Source: Molanna angustata (Eukaryota > Arthropoda > Insecta > Trichoptera > Molannidae). Taken from it: a DNA stretch of 64,000 bases. Shown here one piece after another: positions 41,872-52,830 of the stretch. Each line of letters starts with the position of its first letter. Position 1 is the stretch's first letter. Both the position numbers and the translations under genes were made by a program. The notes under the pieces are model-generated. The model was not told where the DNA came from, did no database searches, and saw only the letters and a list, made by a program, of their open reading frames with translations. The stretch lies in assembly GCA_963576475.1 (NCBI GenBank), contig OY754990.1, forward strand, positions 17,884,653-17,948,652, in the 5' to 3' direction.

Positions 41872-42572
41872 GAAGAAGACACAACATTCAAATACTTGGG
41901 CGTCAAAACATCAATAATAATAATAATAGTTAAAATTTATAAAGCGCCGTTTAGTGATACAAGATCACTCCAAGGGCGTTGTAGCTTATTTGTTGGCTCT
42001 ACGAAACAAGGCAGTCTTAAGAAATTTACCGAAGGTGTCAATGCTCTGAGCGTCAATGACAAAGATCTATATGACGAGGTTAAAGAACAAACCGATAAAG
42101 CAGCCGTTATAGCTGGCTGCCTCAGGGACACTGTCTGGAAAAACAAACATATGCTCACAGAAAGTTATACCAGAATTTACAAAACGTGGGTAAGACTCAT
42201 TATGACCTATGCCATCGAAGCCAGAGACGATACCATTAGAACAAAAAACCTCCTCCGTACTGCTGAAATGAGGACACTGCGCTCCATAGTGGGCGTAATG
42301 CTCGTGGATAGAGTCCGGAACGAGGATATAAAGAGGAGATGCGATGTAGACATCATCCGCTGGGTTAGAGGGCGTAGGCGTCAATGGAGAGATCATTTCG
42401 AGAGAATTGGAAACATTTGACTACCCACAATTGTCTCCAAGGATGTCCCGGAGGGTCGTAGAGCAAGAGGGAGACCAGTAAAAAGATGGAGTGACAGCAG
42501 GACATCCAGATCACAGAGGCAGTCTCCGAATGAAAAAACAGGCCTTCGGCCTAAAACCAGAGGGAGGAGGTA
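41872..42572 (+). mobile_element. RTE-type LINE 3' fragment (GRPPKRWKDSW family), with a LINE tail inserted
   Basis: It begins EEDTTFKYLGVKTS, is interrupted at 41918-42012, then continues KEQTDKAAVIAGCLRDTVW, YKTWVRLIMTYAIEARDD, LLRTAEMRTLRSIVGVML, RRRQWRDHFERI, stop at 42418, then EGRRARGRPVKRWSDSRT. The open frame 41896-42420 is thus a chimera of two retroelements. Confidence 0.8.
41918..42012 (-). mobile_element. CR1-like LINE 3' UTR inserted in the RTE copy
   Basis: On the reverse strand: ttgtttcgtagagccaacaa, gcccttggagtgatcttgta, aacggcgctttataaatttt and a TTATT tail. It matches 55105-55190 and 19178-19250. Insertion orientation is opposite to the host RTE. Confidence 0.7.
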
Positions 42573-42593
42573 TTAAATTCAACGAATATATAT

Positions 42594-43375
42594 TCTAGTG
42601 AAACATGCACATGGCAGAAGAAACATAAAAGTAAAATCAACGCCGTTGAAATGCGGTCACTAAGACGAATAGGTACATGGTAAAACGATGTATGATAGAG
42701 GATATTAGACGAAAAATTATGATTGAAAGAGATATAGTTAGTAAGAAAACAAATACCAATAGATAGTTTAGTCTAGAAACGAGACGAGAACTTTAACGAG
42801 AACTCTACGACGATGTCCGAAGTAATTTCTTTGGACCCATTGGACATACGAAGCTTGTAGCCACGAAGAGCAACTTAAGGGCTTTCAAGACTCTCTGTTT
42901 AAATTCGGTGCACTCTTATCTTCACTATGAATGATCAGTGAGCCAGTTGTTTCCACATGATTAGCTCTCTTTGGCGCATTACGTGCAGTGTCTGCAAGGT
43001 TTTAGAGTTCTCCGGACTCTTCATTTGTTCTTTACGTGATCTTTCAGAGTTCTGAAAGGGGCCGTTATTAGTCCCCATAAGCAGAACGGGGTGGGGGAAC
43101 AACAGATAGTTTAGTCACATAGAAAGAATGAGTGATGACCGTCTCACAAAAACAGAATAAAAGTGGAACATGTAGTTGAGGTGGGCCAAGGAAAAATTGG
43201 CATGATCACATAAACGGAATATCAAAAAATGGAAACGTTAGAACAGAGAATTATAGAAGAGCTTGTATGAGACGATGCAGGGACGTCAATGGAAGCTAAA
43301 AATGTATGACAAGAGAGAGGAGTCTATCGTTCAGTTCTCTCTGCCTATCACAAATAGGGAAATGGCGTGATTGTT
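42594..43375 (+). mobile_element. RTE-type LINE 3' fragment (RDMA family), decayed and interrupted
   Basis: It reads SSETCTWQKKHKSKINAVEM and RSLRRI, then a 332-bp insertion, then HIERMSDDRLTK and NYRRACMRRCRDV, with several stops and shifts. It ends at atggcgtgattg, the degenerate RDMA-stop and tail. Confidence 0.7.
42772..43103. mobile_element. 332-bp insertion of unknown class with 11-bp target duplication
   Basis: Flanked by agatagtttag at 42761-42771 and 43104-43114, inside the RTE copy. The sequence is GC-richer than its surroundings (tctagaaacgagacgagaac at the left; cagaacggggtgggggaac at the right). No inverted ends, no poly(A), no obvious Pol III boxes, no coding frame. Confidence 0.65.
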
Positions 43376-43790
43376 TGATATGATTACAAATATACTAGGA
43401 CACAATATTTTTCTACAGATTTCATTTATTACGATCGAACTTTCCGCCAAGGTTTCTCGGCACTATCAAGGTCTAAAAGAAACTAAATTTGACAGTACTA
43501 ATCCAACTTACTTACTTTCCGTGTCCTGAACACCGTCATATGTGTAGACTCCAATAATCGGCCACCCGGATTCCACTAGTGTTTACTACCACTATATCTT
43601 GGTGCGCGCATGGCGCTCCTGTCATGGGACATGTCAGTAAGTGCACGTTGTCCTGTCTGGCGCCACCACTTAAATGTAACAGCAGGAGACACCCGTTCTG
43701 AGCCTATTTAGCGTTCTCCATGTTGGATAAGGCAGGTTATGTCCCAATGACACAGAAGGAGCCTCTTCGTCGATTTATTTATTTATTTAT
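43376..43790 (-). mobile_element. LINE ORF2 C-terminal fragment (LNRLRTG family), from about 43540
   Basis: The reverse strand reads EAPSVSLGHNLPYPTWRTLN, RLRTGVSCCYI, stop, then a broken Cys-region. Relatives at 19440-19720 and 52580-52830. 43376-43540 is unassigned. An A-rich tail (reversed, tttatttatttatttattc) lies at 43774-43792. Confidence 0.65.
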
Positions 43791-45129
43791 TCATCTTTCT
43801 GTACATAATATAAACAAATACATTGGACACTGACGGGCTTACTTGTCAAGGAATGGCTATTGAGGTGTGGCTTTATATATAATAAACAGATCTCACACAA
43901 TTTTTTTTCATTTTATTTTAGAATAATAATAAGTTTTGTAACATACGAAGGAATGTATGTTTGGGAGACCATCTTTGTGTGTGTCTTTTTTTTACTGTTC
44001 CTAATGTTGTTTGTTATTATTTGAATATACTTAGATATTGTCTTGAGAACACGCCGACAAGTCTAGAAATTAGACTTGGCTTGACTTGATTATTTTTCAA
44101 TAAAAAAAAGATAATACTTGATTTCCCGAAAACGATCAACCGTGAAATTTGAATAGAAGATTCCCACTCATGAGCTGTTTTCTCTAAAACCCACCACGAT
44201 CATATTTTCCTTCTGTAGTATTTTTATATATAAAAAAACAGCAACTGAGTGATGTTTAACTGCCACAATAATTTTAATTACGCTTATCACTAACTTTTTA
44301 GAGATTAAAATTTACGCAAATTCACTCTTTGTAATTCTGAAAAAAAAATTTTTTTTAACAAAAGTAAGTATTTATTCATAAGTCTCGAAAATACGTATTA
44401 TTTATTTTCCGCCGACTGTTACTTTGAAGCGTTAAAAAAATCTCTAAATTAAATTACTTAAATAATAAAACTCGCCTTACATCTGATAAGCCTCAGTTTT
44501 GCGAGAGGAAAAAAAGCACCCCTCTCGCTTTTGAAACGGAAATATTATTAATATTATTAATCAGAATATTTTAATTCCTAAAAAACTTTTTTCCTCTCTT
44601 TTCGTCGTTATAATAATAATATCTGAATATTTAACATGCTCCTTAATGATTTCCGGATGTAATTAATTCATATCCCCTAATCATACAATTTAAGCCGTCG
44701 CTAAAATTATATGGCGGAATATATTTTTTTCGTTTTTATTATACTTTAATTCGCCCGGAGGATAAATGCGGGATCAACTCGATGAAATGTCATACATATT
44801 CAACGACGAATCTCCCCGTTGTCGACCAGTTAGTTCAACTTGACTCTCCGCAACTTTTGGTCCCAAGTTTGAACCCTGGGGAACGCCGCGCTGAATTTTA
44901 CTCTCCAAAACTATTAAAAGTGGAATGAAAGTTTTTTTTACGGTTTGACGTTTTTATTAAGCCGTTCGGTTAGTCGGGGTTATTTGATGAGCGAATCAAA
45001 ACTTCCCGAGGGTATTCTTCGAGAATAAAAAACATTAAGGGAAGTTTAGCATGATGTCTGCCCGGCCAGTAAATCACGAGGCAGTTATGGTGGATCGTTT
45101 AGAATTGTGACGTAAATTTGTACTTTTCA
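43791..45129. other. Non-coding stretch
   Basis: AT-rich and unique-looking. A short hairpin gcgagagg / cctctcgc occurs at 44498-44530. No exon or RNA gene recognised. Confidence 0.4.
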
Positions 45130-45340
45130 AAAATAGAATGACTGAACAATTCTTATTCTTCTTCTAATTCTTCTCTTACTACTGCTTCTACTTCTTCTTC
45201 TCTTACTACTTCTTCTTCATCTTTACGGCTAAAATATTGAAACAATGCAAACCATTTGCATTATTTCAATATTTTGAAGATGGGTCGATGGATTTTTTTT
45301 TTTTATTTAAATTTCAGCCGTCTTCCTCTTCTTCTTTTAT
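45130..45340. repeat. CTT-rich microsatellite region
   Basis: Runs of cttcttctaattcttctctt and similar at 45158-45225, then T-rich sequence to 45320. Possibly reversed GAA tails of RTE elements. Confidence 0.7.
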
Positions 45341-45345
45341 TTTGA

Positions 45346-45537
45346 TAGACCTGTTGGGTCACGTTCTGCGAGGCAATAAGTACAGGCTGCTCCAACTACT
45401 TATGAAGGGCTGCAATAGAGGGACGCCTCAGAATAGGAAGGCGTCAGATGTCATGGCTCCGCAACACTCGTGAGTGTACTGGCATCAGAGACGTCGGCAA
45501 ATCGTTCCGGACGGTGGCGGATAGAGAAGCTTCTATA
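45346..45537 (+). mobile_element. RTE-type LINE C-terminal fragment
   Basis: It reads LGHVLRGNKYRLLQLLMKG, then after a -1 shift GRLRIGRRQMSWLRNTRE, CTGIRDVGKSFRTVADREAS, stop. It shares the IRDVG..FR..ADR end with 17066-17217, which identifies that piece. Confidence 0.75.
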
Positions 45538-45539
45538 TA

Positions 45540-45660
45540 AATGTCCTTCAATCTCTTAGGTGGTCTTCCAGGCGGACGATATCCAGATGGAATCTCATTA
45601 GCTGCAGTGCAAGTCTGTCACCATTCACCTTCCATATCCACGTAACGTACACGATCTCGG
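45540..45660 (-). mobile_element. RTE-type LINE 3' tip (GRPPKRWKDSW family)
   Basis: The reverse strand reads AANEIPSGYRPPGRPPKRLK, matching the end of 37212-37550. It is truncated on both sides. Confidence 0.7.
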
Positions 45661-46696
45661 AGGGGTTATCTAGGATTATGTAGAATAATAAAAAATATTT
45701 TATTATTAATATCTAGAAACCTGTCCTTAAGGTTGATAATTAGTAAAAGAAACTCTTCAGAGTCTAATTCTTTAATATGTTATATATCTCTTTGGGTGAA
45801 TAATATTATTATATCAAGTGATGCGCTAGTGAAACACACATGTCTCGATACTGTTTGGAATAGAGAGAGATGGAGTGGTCCTATAGTCTGGAATGGACGA
45901 CAAAATGTTATTGTAAAAGAAAAAAATTATTTCAATTTTAAACTTTGTGTCTGAATTTGTTGTATTTTATAATGCTACATAAGATTGTACAAATGAAATT
46001 ATTAATGTTTTGTCTTAATCTCGCGTACCTACCTACACTTTGAAGAATGCTTTCAATTTTTTATTGTATTTTCTTATAAATACAAGTATCATCCACTGAT
46101 TGTATGATATTATTCATTGCAAATTGCAAAACTTTCTTAATTCATTCCAAGAATACTCAGACGGTGTCTTATGAAACTTCAATGCAGACATTTCATTGTA
46201 GATCTCATTTGTTTAGATATAGGTAACTTGCCATTGTGTCACCAGATGGTACAATTCAATCAGACATTCTCTAATTAAATTGGATTCATTTTATAAGTTT
46301 GTACTTTGTGTTTTTCTTCAGAAACGATGAGCACCATTATTGAAAAGAATAGGATATGTATTATTGAATACCTAGCAATATTTATTGGACCATTTTATAA
46401 TCGAGCTGATTTTAATAATTTTATTAAATTTATGACTTTCTGTACCTACTTATAATTTGTACACTTGCGGTCTTATTGCTAGACGGTGATTTCTTTCAAC
46501 TAACCAGGAGGTAATGTCAAATGTACAATACAGAAATTGGATATAGGAATTGAAAAGAGCAAATAAAATGGTTCACTTTGACCGTGGTTTCAGTGCAAAC
46601 GGACCTATGAAATGGAATAAATAAGACATCTATGTTTCGCAGAACCAACACTTGGAATGTTTTTTTACCAAACGGCGTTATAAGTTTTTGCTATCA
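45661..46696. other. Non-coding stretch with possible LINE traces
   Basis: 45733-45954 is open (..NRERWSGPIVWNG..) and 46545-46620 reads FDRGFSANGPMKWNK. Both resemble the 'RG.SV.GP..WN' end of CR1-type ORF2 (compare 55030-55075) but are too short to be sure. Confidence 0.35.
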
Positions 46697-47642
46697 CTAG
46701 TTGCATGTCACACATGAGATCCAACTGTCGATAGCGATACTATGTATAGTTGAAGAATAAGTACCAAACTATTAACCCATAAATCAAATTTATTGAATAT
46801 TTTAAGATATTTCGTTTTCTATACAACACATGTAGGTATGTATGTCAAGGTAGGATAGTGTGGAGGTCAGTCCTTTTTTCCAACCCAGAATATGGAAACA
46901 GCATGATGGTATGTATGTATGTGTGGAAATTAAGTATCAAACTATTAAGTCTTCTTAGATATTGTGTATAGGCGACTGCCATACAAATTATATGGATCGA
47001 TGTCTTCACTAAATTTAATTTTAATAAAAATTGTTAAAAATAATTTGAGATGTGCTAATACAATGTTAATATTTTTAATAGAAAAATAAATTATCTAGTT
47101 GGGGTGTTTCGGTTTTTTTAGATATTTTCAAAAACTTTGGAAATATAGGCAGTTAAACACATAAATTTATCATTAAAAAATATTTATCTTAATAAAAAAT
47201 GATTGAGAATCTCTAGAATTTTTTTGAAAAAATAAATTTGAGATTTTATATTATTCTATATTCATAAAATAAAGTAAAAATTCAAAAATTGATAACCCCT
47301 GACTGAAACAAAAATTCACAATTTTGAGCATAAAAGTTTTGTAGGCTTATAACTGTTTATTTATTCTGAAATTTTGGGCTCTGTAAATTGAGCGGATCAA
47401 AAGTTATAAGGGGGGGGGACACACAGACACACTAAATGTTCTACTCCAATTCTGAGTAAATCCGTATACGGAACATATATGCTGCGAAGCCTCTAAGTTG
47501 GTGTTTTTTGACTTCAAAGTTGGAAAAGCCGTGAAAAATGTAGACCCTGCATACAATCGTGTTCCTTCATACACGCGTCTTATATTTAAACTGCCTATTC
47601 CTTCAAAAGAATTTCATTCTCTTGAACGAATGGACAGTTGGA
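46697..47642 (-). mobile_element. Complete non-autonomous Helitron (946 bp)
   Basis: Reverse strand: 5' A|TCCAACTGTCCATTCG at 47642 with the TTCAAGAGAATGAAATTCTT palindrome; 3' ..CATGTGTGACATGCAACTAG|T at 46697. The body matches 29226-30284 throughout, with the CA microsatellite almost absent. No Rep/helicase coding. Confidence 0.8.
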
Positions 47643-47919
47643 TTATTTTAGTTGTTACAGATTTACGGTAACATGACAATACGAAAATAAAGACTGACAA
47701 CTTGGCGTGTGTAAACAGTCAATTTAATTCAATGCATATGTACATAGTGGTGCATACTAATTTATTTATTTATGTATACTTTACGCACATATACATTTAT
47801 TTATTTATAACACGCTTACGTTGAACTATGATAAAACAGTCATCACCACCTTCACAAAAACCATCTAAGGACAACCAAGTGAAAATACACCACTTAAAAT
47901 AGGTACACAATTGTAGTAG
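47643..47919. other. Non-coding, AT-rich
   Basis: Nothing recognised; 47840-47919 may be a degraded upstream part of the LINE that follows. Confidence 0.35.
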
Positions 47920-48571
47920 CCTTACCGCGGATTGTTCTTGTATCACAATTAAAAAAAAACAATTCACGAAATACCTAGGTGTACAAATTGACCAATGCTT
48001 AAAATGGAACCATCACATCTCACTCATTGCTTCCAAACTTAAAAAAATTAATTTCATATTCCGTACTGTAAGGAACTTCCTACCTTTACCCGTCATTAAA
48101 ATAATGTATTTCTCTTTGTATCAATCTATATTAGAATATGCAATTATATCATGGGGAGGCGCTTACCATGTTACAATAGACCCTTTGATAAAACTACAAA
48201 AATCCGTTTTAAAGATAATCTACAAGGTACCAATCCGCACTCCATCCGACGCATTATTTAATGACTTTAATATACTAAACATATCACAATTATATGCAAA
48301 GAACGCTTGTACATACATATATAAAAACATAGACAAACTTGACTCTACGCAAACATCTAGACCAACTAGACAGACCGAACAGGCTAAACTCCTAATACCT
48401 AGACTCAAGACAACTTTTTGACAAAGAAATTTCCTGTATTTTGGAGTCAAATTATACAACGAACTACCTTTAACACTTAGACAAAACAGTAATTTGAAAA
48501 TATTTAAGCGAGACATTAAAATTTGGATTAAAAAAAAGGGCAGAGACTATATTAAAAATAAATTAATCACC
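47920..48571 (+). mobile_element. CR1/Jockey-like LINE fragment, thumb to C-terminus of ORF2
   Basis: It reads CSCITIKKKQFTKYLGVQID, QCLKWNHHISLIASKLKKI, YFSLYQSILEYAIISWGGAY, LIKLQKSVLKIIYKVP, then one stop (TGA at 48419), then QRNFLYFGVKLYNELPL and a lysine-rich end, TGA at 48569. 'KYLGV.ID..L.W..HI' follows the catalytic RT block. The copy is 5'-truncated with one stop and one shift. A SINE lies 20 bp downstream in the same orientation. Confidence 0.8.
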
Positions 48572-48591
48572 TGAACTCTAAAAATACTTTT

Positions 48592-48812
48592 GTCGACCTT
48601 CTTGGCTCAGTGGGTTGGGTATCTGACTGCTGATCCAAAGGTCCCGGGTTCGATTCCCGGTGGAGACACAGTTTTGAATTGTGTTTTCAGTCTGGATCTG
48701 TGAGACGATTAATATCGTAAGTCTCCAGAATGTGGCAACTTGTTATTGGGTGCGTGTTAAAAATTTAATATTTGACATAGTACCTGTTAGTTGCCCGAGA
48801 AGTAATAAATAA
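48592..48812 (+). mobile_element. tRNA-derived SINE, best preserved copy
   Basis: A box tggctcagtggg (48603-48614) and B box ggttcgattcc (48647-48657) fit the canonical Pol III internal promoter. The head (gtcgaccttcttggctcag ... cggtggagaca) folds like a tRNA. The body has tctggatctgtgagacgatt and gtctccagaatgtggcaact, ending ttgcccgagaagtaataaat. Four other copies lie in the window. Confidence 0.85.
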
Positions 48813-48859
48813 AATACTCCCATAGTTACTAACCAAAACTGAAAACTAATAAGACATCT

Positions 48860-49025
48860 ATACACTGTCTCAAAACAGGTTTTGCCTAGTGAGGCAGTTT
48901 ATGACAATAGTAAAATATCTGGTAACTATTATGTAACCTAAGTTAAATATATTATAATGCATTCAAAAAAAAATTTGTTACTAGATTTAAGGAAAAATTG
49001 TATTTTATATAATAAATAAATAAAA
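48860..49025 (+). mobile_element. LINE 3' UTR and A-rich tail
   Basis: caaaacaggttttgcctagt, gaggcag, then AT-rich to aataaataaataaaaaataa. Same block as 7790-7868. Confidence 0.6.
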
Positions 49026-50453
49026 AATAAAATAGTAAATATGCGCAAAGACGGGTTAACTGTCATAAGACAATTTCTTCTAACCAACCTGAACAACGTG
49101 AAGTCTTTAAAGTTAAATTTAGTTACAAAAAAAGATAAAAATACAAAGAGATATAAAAATATACATTTATTATTTTATTTATTTTATTTTACAAAGGACA
49201 GTACACACACAGTACATGCATACAATTATTAAAATTAAATAAATAAAAATACAAAAATAACATGTACCTCTTACGTACTATACCTAATATCAAAATAATA
49301 CAACAAAAAAGTGTGAATTAGTGTGGGTGCGCGCATGAGAGAAGTGTAATACATACATACATGTGTGTGTGAAAGAGATATCTAGAAAGAGTGTGAGTGT
49401 GTGGGTGTGTATGTGTGTGTGAGAGAGAGGGTGTGCATGTGTATACATGATAGACGAACATATATTGACAGATTCATGAGTCGAGAAGAAAAAGAAAATA
49501 TATTGCTGAGGGTGGTTGGGAAAAATAAAATTAATCAGTACCTAATTGTTATAATGTCACGATGTTAGATATAAGTTTATTTTTGAATGTTATATGTGAA
49601 TCAAAAAAATATGTCTAAGTCAGCATTTTTTTCATAAGAGTTTAATAAGTTTATAATTCTGTTAATCGAAGCGATTTTATTTTTATATAATTATAACACT
49701 TCACATAGCAATAAGGAAAACAGGAAAGATTTATTGTTTGAATAGAATTTTTATAAATAATCTTATGTACCTATTATATTTTGTAAAAAGGTTTGCTAGT
49801 AATGAATTTATGTTGGTATATAAATAAATGGTCCACTAATTCAAAAATACCGTTCAGTAGATGCATTTTGAGCGAAACGAGTCAGTGGTCAATATTTTTA
49901 AATTATTGGAAAAAAGTTAAAAATATGTGTTATTACTTATTTATAAGTAATTTTATATAATTGATAATGGAATTCCATCACAAATAAGCAGCCGAAAAAT
50001 TAGAAATATTTTTTTTAGTTTATCATTAAATATTTATATGGATTGAGACGACGGAACTTCATCACTATCATAGTCTAGCTAACTGTACCTACCTACTTGA
50101 AAAGAGAGCTGAAAACTTCTGTATTGTGAATGGGGATAGATAGTGTGGCACGTTCAGCAGATCGAAGGGATAGGCCGTGATTTGAGTTAAAAACGACAGT
50201 AGATGAATGTTACCACAATCTCGTTTCTTTGGCCAACGAAGTATAGTTCTACGAGTCGAAACACGAAATACTTATCATCAAATAATATAGGTAAGCTATT
50301 CTGAATTTCTGCTATGAACGACCAACTAATACCCGGTTTTAGACCTTCTTTGCGCAGGTACCGCTCACCGCAATAAACGGTCAACTAATCACATGATGTA
50401 TTAGTTAAGTCAGTCGACATCCCCAATGTAGTGATTAACAGTGTATTAGCAAC
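49026..50453. other. Non-coding stretch with TG/GA microsatellites
   Basis: 49305-49450 is TG/GA-rich (gtgtgggtgcgcgcatgaga, tgtgtgtgagagagagggtg). 49170-49260 has A-rich LINE-tail-like sequence. Nothing else recognised. Confidence 0.45.
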
Positions 50454-50513
50454 ATGGAAAATATTACCCCAAGTTCGTCACTTTCGCCAGTTAAGAGAAA
50501 TAAAAATAGACAG
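50454..50513 (+). CDS. Possible first coding exon (20 codons) of an unidentified gene
   Basis: ATG at 50454 (context aacATGg) opens MENITPSSSLSPVKRNKNRQ, followed by a donor-like gtatca at 50514. The short Ser/Pro and basic composition is plausible for an N-terminus, and the upstream DNA is not repeat-derived. There is no similarity-based support and no partner exon. Confidence 0.15.
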
Positions 50514-51675
50514 GTATCATATTCAATTTTTTATATTTATTTATGTATTTTTTTACTTTCACATAATATTTTCATAGCATTAAAAATAAATCTAGTTCTT
50601 TTCTTTGTGTGTTGTCATTATTTTCTTTCATATAATGTCCCTCCTATGGCATACTCGCGAAACTAACATTTTTGATGAAAATGCGTTTTTGTTGTCATTT
50701 TAATCGTTTTCACAATAGCTACACTCTGGCAAAGTATTGAATTTGTAACATCTTCCATAAAGCTAAGAAAAAAGGTTAACTGCGTTATAAAATGGATTTT
50801 ACATAGAGTGTCAAAGTTTGTTTTTGCTTTCCTGTAAAAATATTTTTTGCAGATTCGCTAGTTTGCCATGAGGGCACGAATTATGAGATTCAAAAGAAAT
50901 TTAATTAGTATCCTTATTCATGTCATTATTTGTTTTATATACCCAACATTTATATAAATTAGAACGAAATCAAGTTATTGTCTTTGTTGGTTAAAAATAA
51001 AAACACTTCACAAAATTGACTTAGGTTCTTTTACCCCATTTATTTACACCGTTGCTTGAAGGTTGAATAGAAATGGTTTTTAAAGCGGGGATAAGTACGC
51101 CTAATGGGCGGAGACATGTGCAAATGCCTGGTCATTCTTAGGAGAAATAGAGAATATGTTATTTGTTCATTGCGACTGAAGACATGACGCTTGACTGTCT
51201 GTAGTGTAAACGGTTACTGTCCACTTGCCACTTATGTAACTTGTTACGTGCGACTCGACTTAACACTAACCTCGTGTAAACCAGGCATTAGGGTCATTTT
51301 TCTGTTACCAACCTCAGGCGTTATGGGAGAACGATATTTTATTAAATTGTTTAATGAATAAAATATTTTTCCGTTGACGCCATTTCGACTCAACAGGGAA
51401 GTTACGTAATATGACAAGAGGCAATTTAAAGAATTAAATATTGACCAACAATGATATGACATAACAGATATCAAATTGATGTAATAAATTATTCAAATTT
51501 CAATTACATAGGGCTAATTGTGGGGGGAGGGGGTGTTATTTCACTCTCCACCACTGTGGAATAGTGGAGAATAATGATTAAAGAAAATATAGGATTTTTG
51601 TTAATCTTTTTTTTTCGAGTGACATGAAGATAGTGCATTTAGTGTGTACCTAGTTTAAGTGTGCCGGCATCACCT
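50514..51675. other. Non-coding stretch
   Basis: AT-rich. 51515-51570 contains a short hairpin (tctccaccactgtggaatag, tggaga). Nothing else recognised. Confidence 0.4.
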
Positions 51676-51937
51676 ACGTGTCCGGACAATTGACCGTTGC
51701 CGATTGACCGTACGCCCTTTTTACCGTATGGACAGTTGACCGTGAGGAAAATTGACCATGGGAACAATTTACCGTATGGACAGTTGACCGTGAGGACAAT
51801 TTATCGCGCGGACAATTGAACGTGGGGACAGTTGGCCGTGAGGACAATAATTGACCGTGGGGACAGATGACTGTACGGACAATTGACCGTGAGGACAATT
51901 TATCGTGTGGACAATTTACCGTGCGGAAACCACTTTT
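51676..51937. repeat. Diverged 17-bp minisatellite, about 15 units
   Basis: Variants of ggacaattgaccgtgag (ggacagttgaccgtgag, ggacaatttatcgcgcg). Variation is confined to a few positions. It abuts a LINE fragment. Confidence 0.85.
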
Positions 51938-51947
51938 TATAACAAAA

Positions 51948-52440
51948 AAAAGCTATCGTGATTCAATTAAATATCACAAATATGATACCCTTGAATCCAG
52001 AAGAACCTTATTCGAACAATTAATATTCTTCTTCTTCATCTTGATGTAGACCGAGAGTCTGTTGATACAGGAATGGTTCTCCTGAGATGCTGAGTTTCAG
52101 CTATCTCTCCATCGTTTCGGGGGTCTTCCTGGTTGACGCTGTCCATCTGATACCTGGTGCAGAGCAATGTGTGGAATTCTCTTTTGTTTGAACAATTAAT
52201 GCTTCATAAAATTTTGAACGATGCTATGGACTTGCCTGAGCTTGTCAGTTTTGTGAATATTCGAGTCCCGGGAAGGTCAGTTTGCCAGTCAAACATCTTA
52301 TATGTTCCACACTGTAGAACTAATTTGCGGATGAATGCTACGATCCCACGCATCTGTCGTAGATTTAATGCATTATTTTCGAGGCATACTAATATTTTGG
52401 ACTCACCTGTTAATCAGTTTCGCCGCGAGGTAGTGCGTGT
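51948..52440 (+). mobile_element. CR1/Jockey-like LINE fragment, interrupted
   Basis: KSYRDSIKYHKYDTLESRR and TLFEQL, then a 162-bp insertion, then FEQLMLHKILNDAMDLPELV, VPGRSVCQSNILYVPHCRT, ATIPRICRRFNALFSRHTN and SPVNQFRREVVRV. It is the same family as 3595-4130 and lets that copy's frame be followed past its stop. Confidence 0.75.
52025..52186 (-). mobile_element. RTE-type LINE 3' tip, 162-bp insertion with 14-bp target duplication
   Basis: Flanked by ttcgaacaattaat (52011-52024) and tttgaacaattaat (52187-52200). On the reverse strand it reads DGQRQPGRPPKRWRDS, stop, and ends in a GAAGAAGAAT tail at 52025. A severely 5'-truncated RTE insertion into the CR1-like copy. Confidence 0.8.
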
Positions 52441-52570
52441 AATTTGCGTGAAGTTGCCACATTCTGGAGACTTACGATATTTATCGTCTCACAGATCCAG
52501 ACTGAAAACTCCACGGGGAATCGAACCCGGAACCCTTGGATCAGCAGCCAGATACCCAACCAACTAAGGC
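52437..52570 (-). mobile_element. tRNA-derived SINE, reverse-strand copy
   Basis: ttgccacattctggagactt, cgtctcacagatccagactg, then B box complement ggaatcgaacc and ccaaccaactaaggc, the complement of the A box region. 3' part is missing. Confidence 0.75.
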
Positions 52571-52579
52571 AGTATTGTG

Positions 52580-52830
52580 TTCCTCCAGTATTTTGCAGCC
52601 ATAATAGCATTCTCATTCGCTTGCCACAGATCCTCCTCAGAGCAACCTCTCTCCATAAGCGGGCGAGTATTCAGCGGTTCCTCACACTCGCATGCAATGT
52701 CCTGGTCAGCCACTAGCATTCCCCATCTGTCCAGGTTTACGTTGCACCTTCCTACATCCGTCCTGGGCGTACCCAGTTTGTATAGGTATGGTAGTCGGTG
52801 ACCAGTTGGAATTAACTCTTCGTTCATTTT
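52580..52830 (-). mobile_element. LINE ORF2 C-terminal fragment (LNRLRTG family), Cys-rich end
   Basis: The reverse strand is open (87 codons) and reads KLGTPRTDVGRCNVNLDRWG, VADQDIACECEEPLNTRPL, RGCSEEDLWQANENAIMAA, stop. R..VGRC...L..WG followed by CxCxE is the C-terminus that the copies at 19440 and 43540 lead into. Confidence 0.65.

Noticed and set aside
41896..42420. 174-codon frame as a single gene
   Set aside because: It fuses antisense CR1 3' UTR with RTE coding sequence through an insertion.
48592..48670. A tRNA gene
   Set aside because: A and B boxes are good but the acceptor stem does not close and the same head occurs in several decayed copies attached to a SINE body.
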